This document shows, in pieces, positions 1 through 11,947 of a DNA stretch of 64,000 nt. Source of the stretch: Sclerodactyla briareus. Its lineage: Eukaryota > Echinodermata > Holothuroidea > Dendrochirotida > Sclerodactylidae. Position 1 is the first letter of the stretch. Each line of letters opens with the position of its first letter. Location of the stretch: NCBI GenBank assembly GCA_026419785.1, contig JAODTK010005636.1:154501-218500 (forward strand), in the 5' to 3' direction. The position numbers and the translations under genes are program-made. The notes below the pieces were generated by a model. The model did no database searches and had not been told where the DNA came from. It was given only the letters and a program-made list of their open reading frames with translations.

Positions 1-514
1 GCGTGGGATGCAGGATCCGAAATGGATTAGGTATTCGAACCGATCAGTTTGTTTGATCGGTTTTTGTTTGTGTAGAGGCAAATATTTATAATCTATTCAC
101 TTACTCATTACTCAACTTAACACATATTGCTATGCCTCAGAACTCATAAACGTTCAACTGCTCAAAATAAGAAGGACGATACGGTTTTGCCACCCGGACT
201 ACTGTGAAGTTTGCCAGATGTTCAATGGCTTGGGGTGGGGTTCATAGTGCAATATGGGGGTTGATATCGTAATCTCACAGATTCACAAACTATGAGTTTT
301 TTGTGAATTTTCCCCCAACTAGTGGCTGGAATTTAATTTACATTGAAAATATGGTACAATGAGAACTTAGTAAGTTGGTCCTTTCTGACACACATATCCA
401 GTGACCGTACCTCCACTGTAATGAATGAAGTAGGGTAGGTCTGAGCTGCTGATTTTAATTTCTTTCCCATTCTCAGACAGTTGTTTGCCCTCACACGGTG
501 AGCCAAGAGAAGGG
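1..514. other. no gene recognised
   Basis: No coding signal is visible. A perfect 9-bp inverted repeat (38-46 with 54-62, 7-nt loop) followed by T residues is the only structure seen. The short open frames on the minus strand continue into the neighbouring satellite and have its composition. Confidence 0.5.
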
Positions 515-1650
515 TGGCAAACCCTGCCCCCAACCTGCACCCATATCAATCTGACAAGACCAAAGATAAAAATACCATCAGCGAGGAAACAGATAAGGTG
601 ATATGGATTGTGTGACACACCTGTACGATCACACACAAACATACGCAAACCCTGACCCAACTTGCAACCCACATAAGCTGACAAGACCAAATAATCAAAT
701 AACCACAGAGAGGAAACAGAGAAGGATGAGATGATGGTGTGACACACCTGTACAGATACACACCAAACAAGCATACACGGACACGACTGCAACACATCAA
801 GATGACAAGACCAAAGAATAACATACAAGCGGAGAGAAAAGAGAAGGTGAGATGATGTGTGATACCCCCAGTACAGATCACACCCCAACAACACGTCCAC
901 TGACACAACGCACCTACATCAAGCCTGACAAGACCAAAATCAAAATACCGCAGAAGAAAACATTAGTGAGATGATGTGTGACAACACCTGTACCGATACA
1001 CACCAAACATACCCATACACCGACACAACTGCACCTTACATCAAGCTGGAAAGACCAAAAAAAATACCAGCAGAGAGAAAACAGAGAAGGTGAGCTGATG
1101 GTGTTTATACACCTGTACAGATACACAACACAACATACGCATACACCGACACAACTGCACCTACATCAACTTGACAAGACCAAATAATAAAAAAGCGGAG
1201 AGGACCAGAGAAGGTGAGATGATGGTGTTACACACAACACCTGTACAGATCCCACACAAACAGATGCATACAACACGACCCCACTGCACCTACAATCAAA
1301 GTAGACAAGAACAAAGAATAGAAACCAGCGAAGAAAACAGAGAAGTGAGATGATGGTGTGACACGATGGTGTGACACACTTGTACAGATACACACGGACA
1401 AACATCTGCATCCACCGACACAACGCACCTACAATCATGCTGTACAAGACCAAAGAAATACATCCAGCGAGAGAAACAGAAAGGTGAGATCTATGTGTGA
1501 ACACACCTGTACAGATACAACACACACAAACATACGCTTACACCGACACAACTGCACCTACACTCAACTTACAAATCAAGATAAAAATACGCAGCAACCA
1601 GCGGAGATAGAACAGAGAACGCACCTACACCATGCCAAGCTGACAAAATG
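515..1650. repeat. satellite array, period about 125 bp, about 9 copies
   Basis: The landmark CTGACAAGACC recurs near 551, 678, 802, 925, 1046, 1171, 1301, 1441 and 1567, giving spacings of 121-140 bp. Each unit carries a run like CACCTGTACAGATACACAC and ends with AGAGAAGGTGAGATGATG. Copies differ mostly by single-base indels. All open frames here on both strands follow the repeat and are not treated as genes. Confidence 0.9.
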
Positions 1651-2445
1651 CGTTGTGCAGTCTGAATGTAAACATCTGTAAAAAAAATTGTAATGGAAGA
1701 TTTTTTTCGAAGAGAATTAAACTGTATATCGAAGTAAAAGGGGCATAAATATCTACCAACTTGTGATACTCTGTAAACGGCCGTGTGAGGAAGGAATTCC
1801 CTGAGAATCAATACGCATCGTAACACAATATTTGCTGAGTCTGCTCATTCCAGTCTGTTTTGATGATTTTTTGCCCTAACGAACTCGTCTCCATTTACGC
1901 AAAGCCATAGGCAGATGATTAGGAACCGTCCTGGTGTTTGTACATGTGTGAGTTCGCTAGTTTGGTTGTGTCCATACCCCACAACCACTCCATAGATCCA
2001 GCAAGGAGTTTGGCAACTGCAGATGATCAAATCTCTCATAGCAATTTACGAGTGAATATCCTGGAACAACAGTTTGTTTTTTGTTTGGTTCATAATGTTA
2101 CAAATGTTCGCGAATATGACTAGTCTGGTGGTGGGAACTCGATGAGTGTAATGTTTCTGCACAGGATATTAGCCTGTTTATTTTGGGCGGGAGGAGGGGG
2201 GGCTCGGGGAGGGTGGCGGGATTGAGGCAGCCAGTAGTTCTAAAAACTGCTGATATCTGTTGATACGTGTTGATATATTGATATATCTGAACAATACAGC
2301 TAACCACTATCGGACAGAGCAGGGAGAAGACCTTATTCATGACCATATTCCCTCCAATAATAAACTCTTCTGCAGGACAAATCGCTAGTAGCGGACTATT
2401 GCATGATGATATAAGTGTTGAGCCATACGTACGTATATTATTATT
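1651..2445. other. unannotated spacer
   Basis: No gene seen. It contains a G-rich stretch (about 2186-2222) and an ATT microsatellite (about 2438-2452) just before the first R1 element. Confidence 0.5.
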
Positions 2446-2448
2446 ATT

Positions 2449-4250
2449 CATTCTTGACAAGTCAGAGGAACTCTAGCATCTGATAGTGTTTTTGTGTGTG
2501 TGTATGTGATGCCTGGCTTGTAAACACAATAACTCAACCCCCCTCTGGATGAGGCTCATAAGTGTGTTCCCCATGATGAGTACAAAACTTCTCTTTATTG
2601 CTTTGGGTCATCTGAGGTCACCATCGTCAGAGTCTGAAAACATTGTAACTTGAATAAGTCCTGAATGGTTGGTCTGATCAAATTGAAATTTTTGTGTATG
2701 GCTTTCTTATGGGGATTACATGAACCCTATTATTGTTTTTGGTGTAGATTTTCGGCTGAAAGAGACTTTGTTGAAAAATTAATATTTGCCTAGATTTAGC
2801 TCGTGAGCACAATAACACTACCCCATTTAGATGGATGTGAAGATCATATGTACGTTCGCATGATGAGTACATGAACCCTATTGTTTTTGGGCCAGGTCAG
2901 AGGTCATCTAAGGTCACCCGAGGTCAGTTTGAAGCTGGGTAAACAGCTAAGCAGAATGGTTGATCCGTCAAGTTTGAAATTTGATGTTATTAGCTTTCTC
3001 AAGGTGTGTGTGTACAGGAACCCTTTTCGGGGGTCAAATATTGGTCAAAATTTTTTTTTGTGAGAATCAATTTTCTGCAATGAACTTCAGTCAGTCTGAG
3101 AAGCATGTAAATATGATAAGTCCAGAATGGTTGTTCTGATTTGATTTCTACGGGTCAGGAAGCCAATTAAGGCTCTTTCGGAACCCTGGCTGTATTGATC
3201 GTGGATGAGCACCAGCGATAACTCGCCTTCTCGACAGTGCTCAGATGGTAATGAGGTGGGGGTGTATAACCAATCCCAACTGCTCCTGGTCTCCGTTTTA
3301 CGTCCCCATCCAAAAGGACTATCAGTGAACACCAGGACCTGACGACTTTCTTGGAACCTGCATGGAGGAGCGGAGCTCAAGTCAATGTGGACTGTCACAG
3401 CACGACAGACGAGATTATTACAAATATCGTAACAACCCAGGAACCTCAGAAGAAAAAATCCACTGCATCACAGGGAACCTATGAGTAGATGAAGACCAAA
3501 GACCTGGTCATCGCAACTTGCAAGTACAGGCCCACCTAGGGTGAACACTTGTCAGTTGACTGCGGAATCAAACCCAGAAAATATTTTGGTTTTAAAGTGC
3601 CACTGATACCACTCTAACATTCTTTTACCCTACCATCTTGTGCGATCAAGTGAAATTTTATTATACCTTTCCTATGAGGAGTACAGGAAAACCTATTGTT
3701 TTTGGAATGGTCATTTTTCGTAAAAAAAAAATTAAAAGTTTGATGATAAATCTATATCTCGCCACATGCTCAGCTGGTAAAACACGAGAACTGACTCCAT
3801 CTAGAGATGGATGAAGCTTGATACGGGTATGTGTGTTCCCTATGATGAGTTTTCAGTTGTGAAAAAAATTGAGATTGTGGCCAATGTAAGCCATGATAAC
3901 TTGACACCACTCAGATGGATGAGGTTCAATGAAGGAAACCACAGAGTGCCCTTATTTTGTGGTTTCAGGTGAGAGGTCAACACGGGTTGAAGTTGGAAAA
4001 ATCCTTGTAAATATGATGAAGTTTAGAATGTTTAGTCTGAAGGAGTGAATTCATTTGTTAGTTCTTAATTACAGGAAACATGCTCGATCACGATAGTGGT
4101 ATTTTGTGGAAGAATGGGAAAATTGTCAGACCTGTCATATGTTGGCCCAATAATGAGGCTGAATAATTCCCATTTCTTTGGGTCTGGCAGCTTTGGCCAT
4201 CGGTTGTAGAAATGATCGAGGAATCACTTAGCCCTTGGCTCTCTAGTCTC
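2449..4250 (+). repeat. R1 composite repeat, copy A (interrupted)
   Basis: The left end resembles two other copies (GTCAGAGGAA, then a GT-rich tract). The core has units of about 280-320 bp carrying the strings GATGAGTACATGAACCCTA and GTACAGGAACCC plus several AGGTCA half-sites. Unit starts (CTTGTAAACACAATAACTC-like) are seen near 2516 and 2798. The right end matches the other copies: AATTGTCAGA, then GAGGAATCACTTAGCC about 120-140 bp later. The third unit is split by an R3 element at about 3143-3641. No transposase or reverse transcriptase frame was found. It could be a nonautonomous element with a tandem core, as in some Helitron-like elements, but no Helitron terminus was recognised. Confidence 0.75.
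3143..3641 (+). mobile_element. R3 dispersed element (SINE-like), nested copy
   Basis: Roughly 490 bp shared with copies at about 20390-20880 and 40600-40960. Shared blocks include GGAACCCTGGCTG, GATAACTCGCCT, TGTAACCAATCCCAAC-like text, GTCCCCATC, and a 3-prime GACTGCGGAATC followed by AAATATTTTGG. The flanking R1 sequence resumes where it left off, so this copy inserted into R1. The 3-prime block of the second copy (GGATTTCGATCCC) resembles a Pol III B box. No A box or poly(A) tail is clear, so the SINE assignment is tentative. The minus-strand frame over 3087-3398 is a by-product of this repeat. Confidence 0.6.
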
Positions 4251-4491
4251 AGTAACCTGTCAAGATAGATAGGAAATGGCCGGAGGTATTATTATGGGTG
4301 ATTCGTAGTAGCGTCTGACCACTCTGTTCACCCGTGCGGTAAAGGCCGTGTCAACAGGGTTTCACAGCGTAAAGTTGGCAGCCCCCATAGCACGAAATCC
4401 TGTGTAAATCGGACAGGTTTCAAGCATTTTACAGCTATTTCCGTGATTGGATTTCAATAACTTCTGGGTTAGGCTGACGATTCACAACAAG

Positions 4492-4732
4492 ATGGCGGAG
4501 AGAATAAGTGTAGACGCCTCCAAAAAAGAGAAAACAAGCCATCGAACTGCGTATGATAGGACACAGCATTAGTGATGTGGAGAGAATGCTTGATCGGGGG
4601 GGGGGAGGAAAACCGTTTGTTAAGAAGACATTGGCGAAGAGACATTGGCCTAGATTGAAAGATAAACAAAGGAAGAAGAGAGCAGGAAAATTGATACACC
4701 ATACCATACTGCCCCCAAATTGAAGGGATGAG
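4492..4732 (+). CDS. candidate first coding exon, frameshifted
   Basis: An ATG in good initiation context (ACAAGATGG) opens MAERISVDASKKEKTSHRTA, then hits TAG at 4570. Shifting frame at about 4550-4575 continues as ISDVERMLDR, a glycine run encoded by ten G (4596-4605), then a lysine/arginine-rich tail ending at a stop near 4732. The shift could be an indel error. The product is very basic and not recognised. It lies 240 bp before a better exon candidate on the same strand. The opposite strand is also open here (4435-4707), so strand choice rests on context and the initiation site. Confidence 0.3.
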
Positions 4733-4972
4733 CGGGGCTGGAAGAAGTGGTGCTGGAAAGTGATAGAGAACTAGGGGGGTGAAAGCTCTTAAACAAAAGA
4801 CAAGTTATTCTTACGTTGAAACTACTTTGATCTAATTCGAACCAGTTTGATCATGTTTAAAGTGTTTAAAAACAGTCTTTAATATAGGTCAGTCATAGCT
4901 TTTGTTTACCTGTATATACTTATCTGAATCACCCTATAGTCTCTAATCAACTGAGTCCATTTATCGTTGTAG

Positions 4973-5283
4973 CCCTACCAGGCCGTCTCCACCATCAGAG
5001 GAAGAGGGCGCCGTGGTGTATCTGAAATATTCAACGCCAGCCCTGCAAGTGCAAAGCGAATGCAGAGCCGATTCTCTGTACCCGGAACTAGACTGACTCT
5101 GCATCCATTCCACAGGGACTCAGTCACCCCTGGGGTGACACAGGGGGGTGAACCAGGGGGGTGACCCAGGGGGTGACCCGGGGGTATGAGTGTCCCATAG
5201 AGCCTTGTACCCCTGCAACAGGAAGAAGCATGACACCTATCAAGGAGAGAGGGCGCCCTACTGGATCATCGCAGGAACACACT
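4973..5283 (+). CDS. candidate internal exon, Arg/Ser/Gly/Thr-rich, unknown gene
   Basis: Bounded by TTATCGTTGTAG at the 5-prime side and CACACT|gtgagt at the 3-prime side. It reads VSTIRGRGRRGVSEIFNASP, then QSRFSVPGTRLTLHPFHRDS, then a VTQG/VTRG repeat encoded by a GGGTGACCCAGG minisatellite, then TPIKERGRPTGSSQEHT. One frameshift falls in a run of six G at 5156-5161. The composition resembles a disordered linker with TP/SP sites. A second AG (CCCTACCAG) is in the same phase. It ends in phase 0 and joins the next candidate exon without a stop. No known protein recognised. Confidence 0.5.
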
Positions 5284-5508
5284 GTGAGTTGCATGCTGGA
5301 AAATGCATTGTACCTTTGTGTCTACTCTGCATGTGTCTATAATGCATCCATATTCCATTTGCGAGTATGTCAACTTATTTCTTTCTGACTACCATTTCAA
5401 TAATTTGAACAGGATACTTTGAGCTTTTGTAATTGTGCACTGTCTATTTAATCTATCTATCTATCATTTCTGTTAACTATTGTTTGACCGACCACATTCA
5501 CAGTGCAG

Positions 5509-5566
5509 CTGATTTCCATTAAAAAAACACCTGTTTTTTTGCTTTCTGGCACGATGAAGAACCGAG
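5509..5566 (+). CDS. candidate internal exon (58 bp)
   Basis: Acceptor CACAGTGCAG (5499-5508) and a near-perfect donor CCGAG|gtaagt at 5567. Read in the phase left by the upstream exon it gives ISIKKTPVFLLSGTMKNR plus one base (phase 1). Choosing the acceptor 5 bp upstream would put a stop in frame, which supports this one. Too short for family assignment. Confidence 0.45.
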
Positions 5567-5891
5567 GTAAGTGGGTTACTGAAATAATCTCGATTGTTGA
5601 CAACATTGCTGCCAATATTAGCTATTCGATCTCTCACCCCAAATTCCTGATACACCGCCTCATAGGTGGTATGTACATGTTAGGTGATGATAATGCTGAC
5701 TACTAACACTAACCCATTCTATATGCTAAAAATAATGGGATACTGGGATAAGGTTGGAATCAGATTCTACTGAGGATTTTATAACATGAACAAAAACAGG
5801 ATTTTGTTTCGAAATTAGGCATGTCTCAAATACCTACTCAGTACTTGTACTGTTTCAGTATCATTGTGCGGATGATTGGAAGTTCTTGCAG

Positions 5892-5975
5892 AAGTGTTGA
5901 TGACTCAGAGATCAGTTTTGCGTCATGTCTCTAGTTTTGATGTAACGGATCACCTACATCCATGCGGAAATTGCG
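5892..5975 (+). CDS. candidate internal exon (84 bp)
   Basis: Acceptor TTCTTGCAG ends at 5891. The phase-1 base of the upstream exon completes GAA, and the frame continues EVLMTQRSVLRHVSSFDVTD, then a stretch with two cysteines. Possible donors are gtattg (5976) and gtatat (5986). The first gives a phase that matches the following candidate. Both exon-exon phases agree, which is unlikely for random islands but not proof. Confidence 0.45.
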
Positions 5976-6007
5976 GTATTGACCGGTATATGCTCATCAA
6001 ACTCACT

Positions 6008-6050
6008 GTACCCACCACATGTACCCACCACATGTACCCACCACATGTAC
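6008..6050. repeat. 13-bp minisatellite, about 3.3 copies
   Basis: GTACCCACCACAT is repeated three times exactly, followed by GTAC. Confidence 0.95.
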
Positions 6051-6706
6051 AGGCTGCCACAGCACCTAGAATCACAAAGTACAACAGCAGGTCTGAAAAC
6101 CTCAAGTCATGCTCCATTTGCTGGATAATAAAGTACACTGTATGCAATGTCTGTTGATATACCTTCAAATGTCTGTTTATAAAATGAAGGAACATGCAAG
6201 AATCTTTGCCTGTAATCCAAAAGGCTGCAATTTAAAGAATTGTGTTCGCAACAAACTGCAGAACTTTAACAAAGCACTGCAGAAACAATGTTCAATTTTC
6301 AAACCACAATCGCACACTGATGCTACCAAAAAACCCCAAAATCGATGCTACCCGCATGTTTACTGTTAAATGTAGTAGAACGACGAGGTAGAATCTGTAG
6401 GAAATGCAGCATTTATGTTCTTCTAATGAAACAACTGAAAACTGACCTCCAGCCTCATCCATCTAAAATTAATTGATGATGACCTGCACATTATAATCAG
6501 CGTGATTAGGTCCTATGAATCTTCAATCAAGGTTGTGAAAAACTGAAATACTGTAAAGAGATAGAACCACATGATGGCATAGGCGATGCGTTAGTAGGTA
6601 CATTGGATTAGGTTCAAATTTCCATGTCTCACATTTTAATTTCTCATCTAAATCTTGCTAGAGTTGCTCTTCTCTGCATAATTTTTTGCCTCCTACTCTC
6701 TTGCAG

Positions 6707-6785
6707 CAAAATCCCCTGCACATGATCTGGGATGATTATATGAACGCGGACGGACATCGCTAGAAGTGTCCCGAAGCCTATGGAT
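6707..6785 (+). CDS. candidate internal exon, one internal stop
   Basis: The 3-prime splice site is strong (CCTCCTACTCTCTTGCAG). In the phase given by the 5975 donor the frame reads AKSPAHDLG, one TGA, then ERGRTSLEVSRSLWM, ending at a weak gtagtg donor. The TGA may mark an indel or show that the exon call is wrong. Unknown product. Confidence 0.3.
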
Positions 6786-6934
6786 GTAGTGAGTAATCAG
6801 TTTAGGGTACACCTCATAAATGGGGGCCAAATATAGCGTCCCTGCTGTGTTAGCAAACATGGGCAGAGTGATATCAGGGGGCTTTGCAAGCAAACATTCC
6901 GGGTTTGAATTTCAGCAGTCACCAGTTGTTTTTG

Positions 6935-9440
6935 TCTCGCCTGAATGAAATTCAGGAGACTTAGTGGTCATTTTAGGCGTGTGTGTGTGTGTATGTGTGT
7001 GCGTGCGTGTGTGTGTGTGCGTTGTGTGTGTGTGTGTGTGTGTGTGTTCACACTTTCTCGTGAGCATGATATCTTTCGAACGGAAGTGCAATGCGACAAA
7101 ATTTTCAGAGGGTAGCATCGGGGTTGGGGTGAACACGATCTGATTAGATTTTGGGCGCGCAAGTTACTAATTAAGTAAGGTAATTAGCCTATTTCCTGTA
7201 ATTTATTGTTTTTAGGGGCCATGCTCAAGATTACGGATTGACCGAGGTGGCTAAGGGGACTCGTTTTGGCACATAGATGTGGGAAATGAGGTAGATGGAA
7301 TGATTAGATTTTCAGCGTAAAATAACGGTCGTCAAAGGTCATTTCGGGCCCCAAAACCGCATTTTCTCCTTGGCATAACAATGGGACTGAATGTCTGCAA
7401 GGTTTGGGAGTGCACCATTTGGATTCACTCGTTGACCTCCTCGTGTGACCTTTGACCTCAATTTGACCTTTTCCATGTTTTTGGCCGAATCATCAAATTT
7501 TCGAGGCCCATTTTCGTCTCCAAGTGTACCTTCTGATCGAAACGGACCATAATTTGACCCCATGTGACTTTGTGCTTGAAGATATCGGAGGTCAAGGTTT
7601 TCAATTCGAAATTAAGGCAGTTAGAATGTTCATAGTGATTTGTCATGGTGATTTTTAGAATCACAGGTCACCGACCCCTGATAATGAGGTCAAGAGGTCA
7701 ACGTCAAATGTCCAAATTGGGAAAATGGGCCTATTTTTGGAGTTACAGGGCAAAGAACATTAAAATTGTCAATTTTGTCAAATTTGGAATGTGACCGAGC
7801 CTCTGTGGCTGAATAGATGAACCAACTCCAACTTCATCGGGCACTTGGGGGGTTTCTCAAGTTACAAAGTTTGGTCAAAGGTTGGTTTTGATACCTTTTT
7901 TGGCAATCTCGGCAGTTTCCTTTGTGATACTTATGCTTGTAGGCTGCGTGCATCTCATCGATAGTAACATTTTTCATAAACCTGACATGTCATCAAAGGT
8001 CTTTCAAAGTCACTTATGGACACAAACTATCTTTTTGGAGACACTTACAGTGCCATTGCTTGACATGTTGAAATTTCAGGACAGGGTGTAACGCATGGTG
8101 GAGAATCATTTCCTCAAAAACTATTCATGTCATAAAGGTCATTCAAGTCACTTATGGGCAATATAACTGCCAAATAGTATGTGTTCCTGCAACAACGACT
8201 TCCAGTGACCTTTTCCTGATGTTGTTTAAATTTCAGGACAGGTGTAACCCATCTATGGTTACATTTTTTTATACGAATGTTCATGTCATCCGAGTCTTAA
8301 AGTTCAATTTGGGTCAGAAACTGATTTTGGTACTTTTTTTCGGCAATAGCACTGGACTTGTTCATCAGAATGCAAAATGCTCCTAGGCTAGGAGTGGATG
8401 TATCACATGGAGAGTTACAATTTTGATAAAAACTGGCATGTAATTGAAGGTCATTCAAGGTCGATACTAAGGGGTCAAAAACTGTTTCTGGCGATAATCG
8501 GAGAATTGAATTATTGTGACGCTTGAAGTTTCACCATTGTGATTAATTGTTGACCTGCATGTAGTGTTACCTCTGACCCTCAATTTGACCTCTGTCGGGT
8601 GGTCATGTGGCCGTTCAAAGGTTGAGTCTTGAATAAATGTGCTTATTAAGGAGTTCACGGGCAAAAAATAATAGAACTGGTTATTGCAAAGTTGGGGATA
8701 TACAAGTTGGCGGTCGACCGCCAGGCGGTGTCTAGTTAATCGTAAGGTAATTAAGCCTATTTAGGTAATTAATTGTTCAGGCTCGTTAGCAAAATTACAG
8801 ATGAACCGTAGGTGCTAATGGGTGAGTTGGTTTGTCACATAGATGCGGGATATGAAGTAGATGCACTGATTAGATTTTCATTCTTCAGCGTCAAATATGG
8901 TAATTGACGTCGCTAATTTGCATAATTTATGCAAATCACACGTGCGTTCGGATTTTGTTTCATTCCATCACCACTCCTTTCGTGAATAGAGCACTCTTGT
9001 GGTTATTCACTATATAAATTGTTATTCACATAGCGTGGAGGACACTGGAGGTCAAATTATGTGTTACTATTTTATTTGGCATGGTGTTTCCCAAATTTCA
9101 AAGTTGTTTTGATTTTCCTGAAGCTTGATTGGTATGGTCTACCTTAGTTTATTCCCCCGCAAAATGTTAGCATAAATTGACTCGAGTCACTGGGGGTTTA
9201 TGCAGTGGTGTATAAATCCATTCCATTCCTGCAAATGTTCAAGTTGTTGAATTCCAATGTATTATTAAGTGTGGTCCCTGAGATTGTGAACTGAGCAAAT
9301 GCGTCATAGGAAGTTGAATATTGTGCCCTAATTTGCATAATTTAGGCGATCTTCGTCACCTTCCACAAAACTATACTTCTTCACTCTTCGTAGACATTGT
9401 CCATAATCCTAGTCCTTACGATTTGAAATTGATCACGTGA
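6935..9440 (+). repeat. R2 complex repeat, long copy
   Basis: Starts with TCGCCTGAATGAAATTCAGG, a GT microsatellite and TTCTCGTGAGCA, the same order as at about 29160. A block AATTAAGTAAGGTAATTAGCC, then GATTAGATTTTCA near 7160-7310, recurs at about 8730-8880, so the element is itself tandem. The interior (about 7870-8480) has units of about 150 bp with the motifs GGTCATTCAAGTCACTTATG and TTTCAGGACAGG, many TGACCT/AGGTCA half-sites, and one exact TGACCTTTGACCT at 7446-7458. The TTTGCATAATTTA motif closes it. No protein domain found. Confidence 0.7.
6978..7046. repeat. (GT)n microsatellite within R2
   Basis: Almost pure GT/GC dinucleotides. The Thr/His-rich minus-strand frames here are artefacts of it. 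Confidence 0.95.
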
Positions 9441-10940
9441 GTAGGGTGTTAACTGCTTATACCACCATCTCAAAGCAACACATTAAATTCCTTGTAACTG
9501 TTTGCATGGTGACTTTGGGATGGAAACACTGAATCGCATAGCAAACCAGGCCGACGACACTGGGGCGATCGCTTGTTTTTCAAGGTGGCTGCACTTTCAG
9601 TTGCGATGGATGAAGGTCCCCTTGGTTTTCATTCCATGGTTCACTGTGATGAAGTGGATAATTAGTGCAAAGTTTTTCGCTGCCATTTTGAGATATTGCA
9701 ATAGTCTTGTCCAGTCGTGCTGTGCGCAGGCACGCATCCCTCCAGGTTTCAAGAAAGTGGTTCAATCCTGGAGTTCACTAATCGCCTTGGGTGGGACATA
9801 GATGCTGCCCTGGGCGCCTGTTGGGAGTTGGTTAACCCTCTGCCTTGATATCATCTAGTAGCTAGTTGAGAATAAAGGCAATACGATGCTCATCCACAAT
9901 CAATTTGGCCTGGGCCCCTTGATTGAAGCTAACAAAAGCAAGCCATGGCACATCCCACCCATCCATGCATTGCTCTTGCCGCATGTCTTAACATTTGCTA
10001 CGAAAACACCAATATCCTGGAGAGAGATTCATCCTCTAGGTTACCATTACTGTGCAATCATTTGATAATTAGTTGAGGGTGCAGTGATATTTTTAAAGCC
10101 AGATGAGTCTTAAATGTCTCCTCTTGTTATTCCTTTATTACCGCCCCTAACTGTCACAAAAGGGCATGTACACATAGAGTATGATTTGTATGTTTGACAG
10201 TGCTCTAGTGTCTTGAAGTGGAGTCTGGGTGTTCAGCTGACTTGAAGGAAAATAAATTTAGGAAAAGTAATATTTCTTCCCTTTAGTCAATATCGGGATT
10301 GACATGGAATGAATGAAACACACTGGCTTGCAATTTCTGCTGACCCCGCCAGTGAAGTGTGGAAGCAGCATGTCCATCCCAATCCAATGTGCCCCTCGAG
10401 TGTGGGAGTAAAGGCCTGGTTACTGTAACGATAACAATCTCACGATAACACATATCGCTCACCACAAACCCAAGAGCGATGGTCACACATGGACAATAAC
10501 ATTAATGATAAAATGTTAATTTGATTCGTGAGCGTATTTTTCTATTTGACAATTCTAAACCCAAAAAAACATTCACATGAAGATTAAGAGAGAGATTATG
10601 ATTTGTTTTCACCTTGCACCTCGCCGGTACCCCTCATACATGTGGGTAGTGTGGCATTCGGAACTGCCTAGTTCCACAGGACTGTGGTGAAAGCCCTCAT
10701 GCTTTCATGGTTTTGAACTCGCATCTTTTTTTGACTCGATTTAGGAGCTCCACTGCACTGAGCTAATACGCCTTCTTTACATCATTTATAAGCTTTTACT
10801 AATCATTAATCTTATTGAAGATGAGTTCATGTGAGTACCTGATGTCCGACAGTCTCAGATGTTTGTGATCCTGTTGGATAAAGGTCCGTTGGGAAATGCG
10901 AAACATGAATTTGAAGATTGTTAGTCGAATCGTTCTGGAC
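9441..10940. other. no supported gene
   Basis: A 99-codon frame at 9502-9801 (+) overlaps a 61-codon minus frame. Neither shows a domain, and the putative acceptor GCACTTTCAG at 9600 is unsupported by a donor. The rest is non-coding in appearance. Confidence 0.4.
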
Positions 10941-10948
10941 AGTATAGA

Positions 10949-11172
10949 GAAATTCATTCCCCAAACTGACCTCCGTTTGTAAGGCAGTGAAATTGAGACA
11001 AACCTACAATTATGCCAATGTCTTTGTGACATCAATGGGGGGAAGAAAACTACCTGCTAAGAAGAAAATTCATTCCCCAAACTGACCTCCGTTTGTAAGG
11101 CAGTGAAATTGAGACAAACCTACTATTATGCAATGTCTTTGTGACATCATGGGGGGAAGAAAACTACCTGCT
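10949..11172. repeat. recent tandem duplication, period 116 bp
   Basis: AATTCATTCCCCAAACTGAC begins at 10951 and again at 11067. About 105 bp match between copies, with one substitution and two single-base deletions in the second copy. Those indels in an otherwise near-identical pair fit read error or very recent decay. Confidence 0.9.
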
Positions 11173-11772
11173 CACTGAAAAGTCAATGAATAATTTATTT
11201 TTCCAAATTTCTATGATGAACCTGAATTGAATGTAGATGCACTAAATTTTGTAAGAATATATAAATGCAAGCATTCATTGACTTCAAGGAAAAAAATCAC
11301 CATGCACTCTTTAACTATGGAGGAGTGAGGAACCAGCAATTACTGTGTAAACTCAAGGGCGACATTCTTTGGTTCCCCTCGTACCTCATTGAACTCAAAC
11401 AATTATTGTAGATAACACATACGTGAGGAGTTAGAGACTCATTTAGGGATTTGAATTTATCAAACACACACTTCCTTTTATCCATGCCAGTTTCAAAGCT
11501 ATCCGATGCAATCTAAAAACAGTGATTTTTTCACTTCTACTGACCGTTGACCACACTACTATACTGAAGTTCAGCACTGGTCTTGTGGCACGCAGTCTGC
11601 CGCCCCCCTGATTGCAGCAGCTGTAATCATTCATCATAACGAATAGCCTAATAGTTGCTCACACACACATTTTTCGTTCGAGTCCCGGTGTGAGCGAAGC
11701 TGAAGTTAACAGTTGACTGCTGCCTGTAGCTGTGTCTTCAAGATACTGTCGACTGTGAGCTCTACTCTTCAG

Positions 11773-11947
11773 TCCCTACTCACATCCAGCAGAAGACCCA
11801 AGTCTTCTCATCCTCCTTCTCGTGGGGGATGAAAGGGAGGAGGTGGAGTAACTTGGTTTCTTTCCTCTATACCCTACAGGAGCAGTGCCTGTACCTGATT
11901 GGTCAGTTTTACTCTCAGGTCCTCTGGAGCGATGAACATACTGGGGA
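11773..11947 (+). CDS. candidate exon, unknown gene
   Basis: Acceptor CTCTACTCTTCAG, then one open frame of 58 codons: PTHIQQKTQVFSSSFSWGMK, followed after 14 codons by EQCLYLIGQFYSQVLWSDEH, ending at a possible gtagag donor. The second half also has its own acceptor (TATACCCTACAG, 11880), so an internal intron is possible. The aromatic, helix-like tail looks coding. It lies 5 kb after the previous candidate, so a missing exon is likely. Confidence 0.4.

Noticed and set aside
38..62. Hairpin plus T-run resembling a transcription terminator
   Set aside because: Single 9-bp stem with no adjacent gene; bacterial-type terminators are not expected here.
367..1681. Several 60-180 codon frames on both strands
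   Set aside because: Derived from the 125-bp satellite.
9502..9801. 99-codon plus-strand frame
   Set aside because: No motif, opposite strand also open, no donor; not enough for a gene call.
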